DNA of 64,000 nucleotides from Plotosus lineatus (Eukaryota; Chordata; Actinopteri; Siluriformes; Plotosidae). Of the stretch, positions 33,826 to 44,313 are shown in pieces; positions within the stretch are counted from its first letter, which is position 1; each line of letters begins with the position of its first letter. Position numbers and translations under genes: made by a program. The notes below the pieces were generated by a model. The model was not told the origin of the DNA. It made no database searches and saw only the letters and a program-made list of their open reading frames with translations. Where the stretch lies: NCBI GenBank assembly GCA_024760905.1, contig CM045731.1, positions 48,617,001-48,681,000 of the forward strand. The letters run 5' to 3'.

Positions 33826-34336
33826 GATTTTCACACGGAATTTTTTTTTGAAAGCATGTCATAGAAGAAATGCTTTCCAGTAAATTCCCAAAGCAAACAG
33901 CTTTAGTTATTGTTCTAGGTCGTGTTAACGGATGTAGACACGAAAAAAGCGCATTATGTCATTGATCCAGGTACACCGCTTTAGATCATTATATAATTAT
34001 AACGTGTCTTTATTAGAGCCATACCAGAAAGAATATTTTATGTGAACCGCATTCAGTCATGTACTTGTGTTTACATGTATTTAGGGCGTAGGAGCAAGAG
34101 CTGACATCACCAAGCAAACAGATTGGCGATAAAGCTGTTTATTGGTCTGAAGAACATGGAAACGTATGGGTGAAAGAACGCTTAGTCTCTGAGCAAGGTA
34201 TGAGTGTATGGTGCAGGAAGAGCAAGGGATGGAGGTGGATGGGTCTCAGACAAGACGAGAGAGGCGGTTTTATGATGTCATTCATGTCAACATATTCATG
34301 ACTAGCCTGATTAGTGTGTGAGAGCATGATGGGGTT
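33826..34336. other. No feature recognised
   Basis: No repeat or coding similarity identified. Confidence 0.4.
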
Positions 34337-34352
34337 TGAGGGTACATAGAGT

Positions 34353-34727
34353 CTGTCTGTGTTGTCTGTCTTCCTTTCAGCTTTTTTCCTTTTACTCGGG
34401 AGTCGCCACAGCAAATCATCTCATTCGCACATTTGATTTGGCAGAGGTTTTTACGTCGGATGCCCTTCCTGTCACAACCCTTTTTAGCAAGGGACAGAAA
34501 CACGCTGACGACTTTGCAGCTACTCTTTACGAAAGTCAGCAATGGTTCTTTTACATGTCTCTCACCATAGACAGTGAGAGACATGGCCCGCCTTTGATAA
34601 CCCAGTTAGCCGCACTGGGGGGGGGGGGGGGGGGGGGAGGGACAACCTTGTGGAGAGTGGGACTCGAACCCCCAACCTTTGGATCAGCGAGCCAGCGCCC
34701 TATACCACTAGACCACCACTGCCCCAG
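34353..34727 (-). mobile_element. SINE-A, RTE-type tail, with a 21-G tract
   Basis: Full-length copy flanked by tgaRggtacatagagt (34337-34352, 34728-34743). In the body a run of about 21 G (34617-34637) sits where other copies have a short G stretch. Confidence 0.92.
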
Positions 34728-34794
34728 TGAAGGTACATAGAGTATAATGATTAATTACATGCTTAAACGTTTACATTAATATCATGTACAGGCT

Positions 34795-35140
34795 CGCTCA
34801 TACATCACTCCTTTGCCAAATCATGTGTTCCTCTTGGGGTCTACAGGGACGCTGGAACCTATCTCAGCCGACAATAGGCGAAGACAAAGTACACCCTGAG
34901 CAGCTCGCCAGACCATTGCAGAGCCCAGACACACAACCATTCACACTCACACCTCGAGGCAATTTGGAACAGCCTACTAGAATAATATGCATGTCTTTGG
35001 ACTGTTGGCGGAAACCCAAGCAAGCATGTGGAAAACATGAAAGCTCCACACAGAAACTCGCCTAGCCCGGGACTTAAACCCAGGACCTTCTTGCCGTGAG
35101 GCGGTCATGCTAGCTAACAACCACTACTCCACCATACTAA
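34795..35140 (-). mobile_element. SINE-B copy
   Basis: Minus-strand copy from the tail (ctcagccgacaataggcga) to the head (ttcttgccgtgaggcggtca, accactactccacca). Confidence 0.85.
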
Positions 35141-35690
35141 CATAAACAGACTATGAGGATTAGTGATTTTTTTTTCCAAATGTCTCATCATGCCATAATT
35201 AATAGTCTTTTATGCATCTTGAAGAAATGGATGTTTAGAAAGCACTCCTGACTTCAAGAATGTGATTCAAAGTACTGATGATTAAGAAGCATGAGCATGC
35301 CCGGAGGAGAAGGAGAATACATTAGTTTCAGATTATCGTATTCATAACACCATCCTAGGGTGGTCACCATGATCTCATTTGAAACATGGAAGCACTTAAT
35401 ACTGGCCTAAAATAGATGTTATGGATTGCTCGGAGCATGGCACAACAGCGTGTGTTTCTCATTAGATGCTTATTGTACTATTACGAGGTCGATGAGACAG
35501 ATCGAGGAAAACACACTTCTGTTGATGTGTTTCAGCACAGTTCTGTTTCTCACATTCTTTTCAAGAAACAAGTAAATAGTAAATAATAATCTGAAAGTCG
35601 GTAATGCCAACGGAGAACTGTCTGCGATGTCATCAGATGGTATGGGTCTTCAAAGTGCAGAAAATTAAGTACATAGTTGCTATCAAAGTA
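35141..35690. other. No feature recognised
   Basis: No repeat or coding similarity identified. Confidence 0.4.
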
Positions 35691-36254
35691 CAATGGTACC
35701 TCACTTTACGAAAGTCTCACCAAACCAAAAATGCAGGTTACGAAACGCATTTTCCTAAAAAATTTTTCCCCGGATACGAAACAAGTTCACGTTACGAAAG
35801 CGCCATCCTAAAAATTCAAACGCGCCATTCAAACATTGAAACGCGCCATTAAAACAATGCACGAGCTGCTCTCCCATCAATGACGTTCAAACATCCCAGC
35901 TACCGTAATGCTTTGTGTGTAAAGGACAGAGACTGTTTTTTCATGTTTTATTTCTTGACTCAGGCTTTTAACCTTCCATAAACATTTGTAAGATTATAAC
36001 TCAGCTAAGAAGACATGGTCAACACACGTGCGCACACACACGCGCACATGCACGTGTGATTTCCGGTGCGAGTGAGAAGAAGAAACGGGCTCGGGCTTGG
36101 AATGATGCAGCTCCTTCCCAGCTACCATAATGCTTTGCGTGTGAAGGACAGAGTTACTGTTGTTTCATGTTTTATTTCTTGACTCAGGCTTTTAACCTTC
36201 CATAAACATTTGTAAGATTATAACTCTGTTAAGAAGACATGGTCAACACACGTG

Positions 36255-36301
<47 letters not shown>

Positions 36302-36597
36302 ATACACACACACACACACACGCGCACGTGCGCGCATGTAATTTCCGGTGCAAGTGAGAAGAAGAAACGGGCTTGAATGATATCACAAAGGAATATGGCC
36401 AAACCCAGCTACCATCGGTACAATATTGAAGCTGAAGGAGGTCTTAAAAGGTATACTTTTATCATTTTTAAAGGGTTTAGGGGTAGTATTGGGAGCCTTG
36501 GAACGAATCACATGTAAAATGCGTTTCAATTTACGTAAAATGCAGGTTACGAAAAAGGCTCTGGAACTGATTAATTTTGTAAAGTGAGGTACCACTG
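35691..36597. mobile_element. Tigger-like MITE, family 2, copy 2
   Basis: TIRs caatggtacctcactttacg and gtgaggtaccactg with TA at 35689-35690 and 36598-36599. Inverted relative to copy 1. It contains a tandem duplication of about 220 bp (gtgaaggacagag and ttatttcttgactcaggctt blocks at 35915-36060 and 36125-36255) and CA-rich runs. Confidence 0.88.
36256..36325. repeat. (CA)n microsatellite
   Basis: CA-rich run inside the MITE copy. Confidence 0.9.
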
Positions 36598-36669
36598 TAT
36601 ATATATATATACGAGCTAAACAGGATAAATTTTAGTTATATAATAAACCTTTACCTTTGGGTTTCTTGG

Positions 36670-37021
36670 TTCAGTTCATCTTCTGTACCCACTTAGTTCT
36701 AATTAGGGTCACGGGGAGGCTGGCACCCATTCCAGCCGACTCCAGGCAAGGGCAGAGTAGACCCTAGACAGTTTGCCGGGCCATCACAGGGCAGAATCAT
36801 GCTGACGGCTTTGCAGCTACTCCTGTCGAAAGTCAGCAATGGTTCTTTTAGATGCCTCCCACCATAGACAGTGAGAGACATGGCCAGCCTTTGATAACCC
36901 AGTTAGCCGCACTGGGGGTGTGTGTGTGTGTGTGTGTGACAACCTGTGGTGAGTGGGGCTTGAACCCCCAACCTTGGGATCAGTGATCCAGCACCTACAC
37001 CACCAGGCCACCACTGCCCCG
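36670..37021 (-). mobile_element. SINE-A with L2-type tail
   Basis: Tail ttctaattagggtcacgggg, body, a (TG)n run at the G-tract position and head accaggccaccactgcccc. Confidence 0.88.
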
Positions 37022-37054
37022 GATTTCTTGGTTGAAGAAAAAATAAAAATTCTT

Positions 37055-37375
37055 TCATTCACTGACTTGCTGAACTGGTTAATCCTATAAAGGTTGCAGG
37101 GACACCAGAGCCTATCTCAGTTGACCCTGGGGGAAGGCGGGGCACACTCTAAACCACTCGCCAGACCATCATAGGATTAGCATATCTACACCCATACTAG
37201 CAACAAACCAACTAGAACAACCAACTAGCCAAATGTGCATGTCTTTGGAGTTTTGGAGGAAACCTGAGTACCCCGGAGGAAACCCATGCAAGCACAAGAG
37301 TGACATACAGACTCTTCCCAGAATCAGAACTCGAACCTAGGACCTTCTTGATGAGAGGATTACATTAGTACATAC
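37055..37375 (-). mobile_element. SINE-B copy
   Basis: Minus orientation: tail gctgaactggttaatcctat, body ttggaggaaacctgagtacc, head end aggaccttcttgatgaga. Confidence 0.8.
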
Positions 37376-37429
37376 TAATCAACTGGTATACTGTATACTT
37401 ACACATTTTAACTATGACAAAGACTGCTA

Positions 37430-37765
37430 GGACAGTAGTGGTAAAGTGTGCTGGATTGCTGATCCTAAGGTTGTGGGTTCGAATCCCACTCTCCACAGGT
37501 TGTCACTGCCCCCCCCCCCAGTGCAGCTAACTGGGTTATCAAAGGCTGGTCATGTCTCTCACTGTCTATGGTGTGAGGTTCATGTAAAAGAAACATTGCT
37601 GACTTTTGACAAGAGTAGCTGCAAAGTTGTCAATGTGTTTCTGCCCTGCAATGGCCTGGTGAGCTGTCCAGGGTGTAATCTGCCCTCGCCTGGAGTCAGC
37701 TGGGATGGGCACCAGCCTCCCTGTGACCCTAATTGGGATTAAGTGGTTACAGAAAATGATGAACA
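37430..37765 (+). mobile_element. SINE-A with L2-type tail
   Basis: Head gtgctggattgctgatccta, body, then the switch to ctgcaatggcctggtgagct and the ending aattgggattaagtggttac. Confidence 0.88.
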
Positions 37766-37829
37766 AAGAACTGTTCAGATGAGCTTTTTTCAGGTGAGTG
37801 TTACGCATACTCATCCAGAGTTAGAACTT

Positions 37830-38312
37830 GTGATGGACTGGTGAGCTGTTCAGCGTATACCTCACCTTTGTCCAGATTTAGCTGAGATAGGTTCCAGGCT
37901 CCATGCAACTCCAGTAGGATGGAGCAGGTCGGCAAATGAGTAAATGAATGAAAGCTGCAGTAATCAAGCACACATGATCAGTACATCCGCCATACAGCAA
38001 AAAGGTCCTGGGTGCGAAACCTGGGCTGGGGTGTTACTGTGTGGAGTGAACATGTTCTCCCCATGCCAGAATGGGTTGCTTCCAGGTACTCTGATTTCCT
38101 CCCGTAGTCCAAAGACACGCACAATGGGCTGTTTGTTTCAAAGTGTGAGTGAGAATGTGAATGGTTGTGGGTGTTGTGTGCATGTGGCCTTGCAGTGGTC
38201 TGGCAAACTCTTCAGGGTGTACCCTGCCTTCGTCCAGTGTCAGCTGAGATAGGCTTCAGTTCACTGAAACCTTAAAAGAACTTAAGCAGTTCAGCAAATG
38301 CGTGAGTCAGTA
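37830..38312 (+). mobile_element. SINE-B tail fragment and a second SINE-B copy
   Basis: A tail piece runs 37830-37945 (ggactggtgagctgttcagc). A longer copy from about 37960 to 38312 has acagcaaaaaggtcctgggt, the body and ggtgtaccctgccttcgtcc. Confidence 0.8.
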
Positions 38313-38923
38313 CTATATATCTACGTATGTACACGGTGGGTGGGGGGACGGACGGGCAGACATGTGTTTGTCAGAGAAAGTGAGTGTGTGTGTGCATAGT
38401 TAGCCTGGGTGGAGAAGGAAATGTGAAACAGGAAAAAGATTTTGATTTAGCCATATTGTCATGGGTTCTTCTTGTGCAAAACAGCTTTGACATATTCTTT
38501 CCTGGATCTGTACTGCATGGCACACATGGGAAGCTGCACACAACTGTTTTTTGTTTCCGGATGCTCATTGTGAATGTCAACATGGAACTATTCACAGAAG
38601 TGAGAGCTCAGTGTACACAGCAGGCTCTGATGTTGACCATCGTTAACCTTTCACCTGTTCCTTATGATCAGTATGTACATGCTAGTTCTTTGTACACACA
38701 CTGGCTAAACAACATTCTCTCTGGGTAATGTAGTGTATCAAATGTATCTGATAAGAAAATACGCCAGGATTAATATACAGCTGGATGTAGCAAATGTGCC
38801 AAAATTCGCACAGACTTAAATGTAATTTAGAGTTTATGTCCCCTAATTGAAATACTACTATGCAGACACATGCTCAAAAGAAAGGCACACAAACTTAAAA
38901 ACTTAAGAAATATCATGTCTGTG
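38313..38923. other. No feature recognised
   Basis: An open frame of 114 codons (38384-38728, plus) has no recognisable motifs and no splice or Kozak support, so I do not call it a gene. Confidence 0.4.
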
Positions 38924-38937
38924 AATTAGCTGGGTTG

Positions 38938-39181
38938 TGGGGCCAGTGGTGTAGTGGTTAGGGTGCTACGCTCATGATCGGGAGGTCATGAGTTCGAATC
39001 CCACTGAGACCCCCCACTGCACTAAGACTTCTGGGAAAGGTCTTAACCACAAGTGTGCCTCTGTTCACCCAGCAGTATAAATGGGTACCTGTAAAAATAT
39101 ACTGGGAAGGTAACCTGCAATGGACTAGCGTCCCATCCAGGAGGAGTATGGCTGCTATGGCTTGGGTGTAAAAAGCCCACA
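38938..39181 (+). mobile_element. SINE-C copy 3
   Basis: Plus-strand copy flanked by aattWgctgggttg (38924-38937, 39182-39195). Head gtggtgtagtggttagggtg and atgagttcgaatcccactga; it ends gcttgggtgtaaaaagccc. Shorter than copies 1 and 2. Confidence 0.92.
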
Positions 39182-39195
39182 AATTTGCTGGGTTG

Positions 39196-39281
39196 CACTG
39201 TGGTCTAGTGGTCAGCATGTCCACCTCACAGCAAGAAGGTCATGGGTTTAATTCCCGAGCTCGACTTGGGTGTTTCTGTTT
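39196..39281 (+). mobile_element. SINE-B head fragment
   Basis: actgtggtctagtggtcagc and cagcaagaaggtcatgggtt, cut short. Confidence 0.65.
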
Positions 39282-39590
39282 CTTCTTTTCCTTTCGGCTT
39301 TTTTAACCTTTTTTTTCAGGGGTCGCCACAGCGAATCATCTGATTCACATATTTGATTTGGCTTAGGTTTTTACGTCGGTTGCCCTTCCTGACACAACCC
39401 CTTAGCAAGGGGCAGAAATACTCAGCCTGTTCAGTTCATTTTCTGTAACCGCTTAATCCTAATTAGGGTCATGAGGAGGCTGGCGCCCATCCCAGCCGAC
39501 TCCGGGCAAGGGCAGAGTGCACCCTGGACAGCTCGCCAGGCCATCGCAGGGCGGAAACACATTGACAACTTTGCAGCTACTCTTGGTTGC
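39282..39590 (-). mobile_element. SINE-A tail fragments of both types, adjacent
   Basis: 39282-39418 is a minus-strand RTE-type tail (tttcggctttttt, cgtcggttgcccttcctgac). 39424-39590 is a minus-strand L2-type tail with part of the body (accgcttaatcctaattagg). The two alternatives lie 6 bp apart. Confidence 0.82.
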
Positions 39591-40548
39591 AGCGAGCTGT
39601 TGGTTTTTACAATGATGTTTATGTAGAAAGTTACTTTGCATTTATATAAAATAGTGCAGCAAGAAGTGGAACAGTGATGGTGAATATGAAAATTATACTG
39701 TAGCACTATTGGCATTGGAGTCACTTAACAATTAGCATTGACGGGTAGAGTACATAACCCAAAGTCTTACATGCAGCTAAATTTATGACAACACAGATGT
39801 TTTCTGACATGAACCCACCTCCCCCTCCAATGACATTCTCCAGTGCTGTTTGGAGTGTAATGCTTTCTGGCAGTACAATAGTACTGGGTTAAGTGTTTCT
39901 GTGAAACATTAATTTTGTATTTGATTCTACTCTAAACCCTGTGTGGAGGTTCATAAAATGCTGCGGGTTTCCACTTCATCATTTGTATGTAGCATGTTAA
40001 GACAGCATAACATCAACATTTTATTTAGGCTTTCTTAGTAGTTTCATATGCTCTTAGCCATATGTTCAGTAGCAGGAGAAAATCAGAACAAGCTATCATT
40101 ATGGCATGAGATCATAAAAATATACCCTAATATGTTATAGGATTTACAAATGCTGATTCTTGAGCATGTATTAACCTAGAAGTTCAAATGAAGGTAATCA
40201 GAAGTGACTTACAGAAATCTTAAATCTTGAATTGTAAAAAAAAAAAAATGAAGAAACAAATACATTTATCATTTGTTAAATTGTTAAATGTATTCATAAA
40301 TATCTTTTTTTTTTTAAGTGAATCAAGCTTGTATATTGGTCTGGCCAAATGTCAGTCAGAACATCTTACTTTTAAACAAAGAAACATGGATGAACATATT
40401 TCAGTTTTAAGTTAATTTAAGATCATGAAATACAAGTAGACGAAGAATATTTATGCAACAGGAGTGTGTAATAAGCTGTCAGTATAGATGTACACTGTTT
40501 GTCTTGTTTTGTTTTTAATGCATTACATACTGTATCAATCCAATGGAC
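39591..40548. other. No feature recognised
   Basis: AT-rich, about 1 kb; no repeat or coding similarity identified. Confidence 0.4.
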
Positions 40549-40634
40549 AGTTGTGGCCTAGTGGTATAGGGTGCTGGATTGCTGATCTTAGGGTTGGGGG
40601 TTCGAGTCCCACTCTCCACAAGGTTGTCACTGTC
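40549..40634 (+). mobile_element. SINE-A head fragment
   Basis: gttgtggcctagtggtatag, gggttcgagtcccactctcc and caaggttgtcactgtc only. Confidence 0.85.
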
Positions 40635-40782
40635 TTGTAAAAGTTGCATTAATAGTAAGAAGTACTTTTCTTATCAATAAATAACTTCGTTATGACCATG
40701 TTTTTAAAATAAATTCAGAGTCTTATTATACTCTCAAATTGTTGGTCTTCTTTTTCAATTTAGTTGTATTCAGTATGTATGT

Positions 40783-42241
40783 ATGTATATATATATATAT
40801 ATTGATCGGTTGAGGCCCGGGTTAACAACGACCGCCATCAGTGCTGTTAACCAACAGGGTGCTGGTGGAAATTGGACTACTGTTGGTCGAAGACGTCGAA
40901 GGAGAGGCGGGAGGCGTGTCCGTAGGCAGAGAGAGAACTGGAAAGGCAGGAGTCGAGAACTGAAAGTAGGGACTTTGAATGTTGGAACTATGACAGGAAA
41001 AGGTAGAGCGCTGGCTGAAATGATGCAGAGGAGGAAGGTGGACATACTGTGTGTTCAGGAGACCAGGTGGAAAGGTAGCAAGGCTAGAAGCTTAGGAGCA
41101 GAGTTTAAGCTGTTTTTTCATGGTGTGGATGGGAAGAGAAATGGAGTGGGAGTCATCTTGAAGGAGGAGTTTGTCAGGAATGTTCTAGAAGTGAAAAGAG
41201 TGTCAGACAAGAGTGATGAGTCTCAAGTTAGAAATTGAAGGCATTATGTTCAATGTTGTTAGTGTTTATGCCCCACAGGCAGGATGTGAGCTAGAAGAGA
41301 AGGAGAGATTCTGGAATGAGTTAGATGAAGTGATGCAGAGTACCCCCAAAGATGAAAGAGTAGTCATTGGGGCAGACTTCAATGGACATGTTGGTGCAGG
41401 AAAAAGAGGGGACGAGGAAGTGATGGGCAGGTTTGGTATCCAGGACAGGAACACAGAAGGACAGATGTTGGTAGATTTTGCAAAAAGGATGGAAATGGCT
41501 GTGGTAAATACTTTCTTCCAGAAGAGAGAGGAGCATAGATTGACTTATAAAAGCGGAGGTAGGAGCACACAGGTAGACTACATCTTGTGCAGGCGATGTA
41601 ATTTAAAGGAAGTCAGTGACTGCAAAGTAGTAGTGGGTGAGAGTGTTGCCAAACAGCATAGGATGGTGGTATGCAGGATGACGCTGATGGTGAGGAAGGT
41701 GAAGAAGGCAAAGGCAGAGCAGAAGACAAAGTGGTGGAAGCTGAAAAAGGAGGAGTGTTGTGTTGTCTTCAAGGAGGAGTTGAAACAGGCTTTGGGTGGC
41801 CATGAAGTGCTTCCAGATGACTGGACAATCACAGCAAATGTGACCAGGGACACAGGTAGGAGAGTGCTTGGTGTGTCCTCTGGAAGGAAAGTAGATAAGG
41901 AGACCTGGTGGTGGAATGAGAAAGTGCAGGACTGTGTACAAAGGAAGAGGTTAGCTAAGAAGAAGTGGGACATTGAGAGGACCGAAGAGAATAAACAGGA
42001 GTACAGGGAGACACAGCGTCAGGCGAAAGTAGCAGTGGCTAAGGCCAAACAGAGGGCATATGATGACTGGTATGATAGGTTGGACAGTAAAGAGGGAGAA
42101 AATGATCTATACAGGTTGGCACAGCAGAGAGATAGAGATGGGAAGGACGCGCAGCAAGTTAGAGTGATAAAGGACAGAGAGGGAAATGTATTGACAGATG
42201 ACAGAAGTGTGCTGGGAAGATGGAAAGAGTACTTTGAATAG
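40783..42241 (+). pseudogene. RTE-like endonuclease and linker, frameshifted
   Basis: Two overlapping frames, 40783-41238 and 41213-42241, give an APE-type endonuclease: LKVGTLNVGTMTGKGRAL, DILCVQETRWKG, NVVSVYAP, VIGADFNGHVGAG, TQVDYILCRR. One frameshift lies near 41213-41238. A stop at 42239 falls within the linker. The enzyme nicks target DNA for target-primed reverse transcription; the His near AKQHRM replaces the usual SDH-type end. Confidence 0.8.
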
Positions 42242-44310
42242 CTGATGAATGAGGAAAATAAGAGAGAAAAAATTGTACAAGAGGTGACCATTGAGGAGCA
42301 GGAAGTAGCAAAGATTAGTAAGGGTGAAGTGAGGAGGGCATTGAAGAGGATGAAGAATGGAAAGGCAGTTGGCCCTGATGACATACCGGTGGAGGTATGG
42401 AAGTGTCTAGGAGAGCAAGCAGTAGATTTCCTGACAAGAACATTCAACAAGGTCTTAGAGAGTGAGAGGATGCCAGAGGAGTGGAGAAGTGTGCTGGTGC
42501 CCATTTTTAAGAACAAGGGAGATGTGCAGAGTTGTGGCAACTACAGAGGGATAAACTTCAAGGAGGAGTTGAAATAGGCTTTGCAGTGGCTAAGGACAAA
42601 CAGAGGGCGTATGATGACTTGTATGCTCGGTTGGAAAGTAAAGAGGGAGAAAATGATTTATACAGGTTGGCACAGCAGAGAAATAGAGATGGGAAGGATG
42701 TGCAGCAAGTTAGAGTGATTAAGGACAGAGAGGGAAATGTATTGACTGATGACAGAAGTGTGCTGAGAAGATGGAACGAGTACTTTGAAGAGCTGATGAA
42801 TGAGGAAAATAGAGAGAAAAAAGAGTAGAAGAGGTGACTGTTGAGGACGGCATTGAAGAGGATGAAGAATGGAAAGGCAGTTGGCCCTGATGACATACTG
42901 GTGGAGGTATGGAAGTGTCCAGGAGAGCAAGCAGTAGAACTTGTCCTGACAAGAACATTCAACAAGGTCTTAGAGAGTGAGAGGATGCCAGAGGAATGGA
43001 GAAGAAGTGTGCTGGTGCCCATTTTTAAGAACAAGGGAGATGTGCAGAGTTGTGGCAACTCCAGAGGGATAAAGTTGATGAGCCATACGATGAAGTTATG
43101 GGAAAGAATAGTGGAAGCTAGACTAAGGGCAGAGGTCAGCATTTGTGAACAACAGTTTGGTTTCATGCCAAGAAAGAGCACCACAGATGCAGTGTTTGCC
43201 TTGAGGATGTTAATAGAGAAGTACAGAGAAGGTCAGAAGGAGCTGCATTGTGCCTTTGTGGATCTGGAGAAAACATATGACAGGGTGCCGAGAGAGGAAC
43301 TGTGGTATTGCATGAGAAAGTCTGGAGTGGCAGAGAAGTATGTTAGAGTGGTGCAGGACATGTATGAGAGATGTAAGACAGTGGTGAGGTGTGCTGTCAG
43401 TGTGGCAGAAGAGTTCAAGGTTTAGGTGGAACTGCATCAAGGGTCAGCTCTCAGCCCCTTCTTGTTTGCTATGGTGATGGACAGGCTGATAGACGAGGTG
43501 AGGCAAGAATCTCCATGGACTATGATGTTTGCAGATGACATTGTGATCTGCAGTGAGAGCAGAGAACAAGTACAGGAAAACCTAGCGAGGTGGAGGTATG
43601 CCCTGGAAAGGAGGGGAATGAAGGTTAGCCTCAGTAAGACAGAATACATGTGTATGAATGCCAAGGACCCAACAGGAATGGTGAGGTTACAAGGAGCAGA
43701 GATAAGGAAGGTGGAGGATTTTAAGTACTTAGGCTCAACAATCCACAGCAATGGAGAGTGTGGAAAAGAGGTGAAGAAGCGTGTGCAGGCTGGTTAGAAT
43801 AGTTGGAGAAAAGTGTCCAGTGTGATGTGTGATAGGAAGGTATCGGCAAAAATGAAAGGAAAAGTGTACAAGACTGCGGTAAGGCCAGCGATGTTGTATG
43901 GATTAGAAACAGTGGCCCTGGGGAAAAGACAGGAGGCAGAGCTGGAGGTAGCACAGATGAAAATGTTGAGGTTCTCTTTGGGAGTAACGAGGATGGATAG
44001 GATCAGGAATGAGTACATCAGAGGGACAGCACATGTAAGACGTTTTGGAGACAAAGTCAGAAAGGCTAGATTGAGATGGTTTGGACATGTACAGAGGAGG
44101 GATAGTGAGTATATTGGTAGTTGAATGTTGAGGTTGAAACTACCAGGCAGAAGGCCTAGAGGAAGACCAAAGAGACGATTCATGGACGTGGTGAAGGAGG
44201 ACATGAAGGCAGTTGGTGTAAGAGAAAAAGATGCAGAGGATAGTGTGAGATGGAGGCAGATGATTTGCTGTGGCGACCCCTGAAGGGAACAGCCGAAAGG
44301 AAAAGATGAT
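40801..44310 (+). mobile_element. RTE-like LINE, near full length, chimeric and decayed
   Basis: It begins near ggttgaggcccgggttaaca and ends ctgtggcgacccctgaaggg, gccgaaaggaaaagatgatg. Endonuclease, reverse transcriptase and C-terminal domain occur in order. About 0.5 kb of the linker and early RT is present twice with internal deletions. The FADD-type RT, single ORF and short non-poly(A) tail suggest the RTE group. No clear target duplication was found. Confidence 0.88.
42245..44283 (+). pseudogene. RTE-like reverse transcriptase and C-terminus, with stops
   Basis: The RT starts with KRMKNGKAVGPDDIPVEVWK (42340 region), breaks at about 42556, and is repeated from about 42841. It then continues through CAFVDLEKTYDRVP, QGSALSPFLFAMVMDRL and MMFADDIVICS (catalytic FADD near 43530). 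The C-terminus has RLRWFGHVQRRDSEYIGS and ends WRQMICCGDP. In-frame stops lie at about 43423, 43797 and 44122. Not functional. Confidence 0.82.
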
Positions 44311-44313
44311 GTA

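Noticed and set aside
38384..38728. 114-codon open frame as a novel gene
   Set aside because: No motif, splice-site, Kozak or repeat-family support; this length is expected by chance in 64 kb read in six frames.
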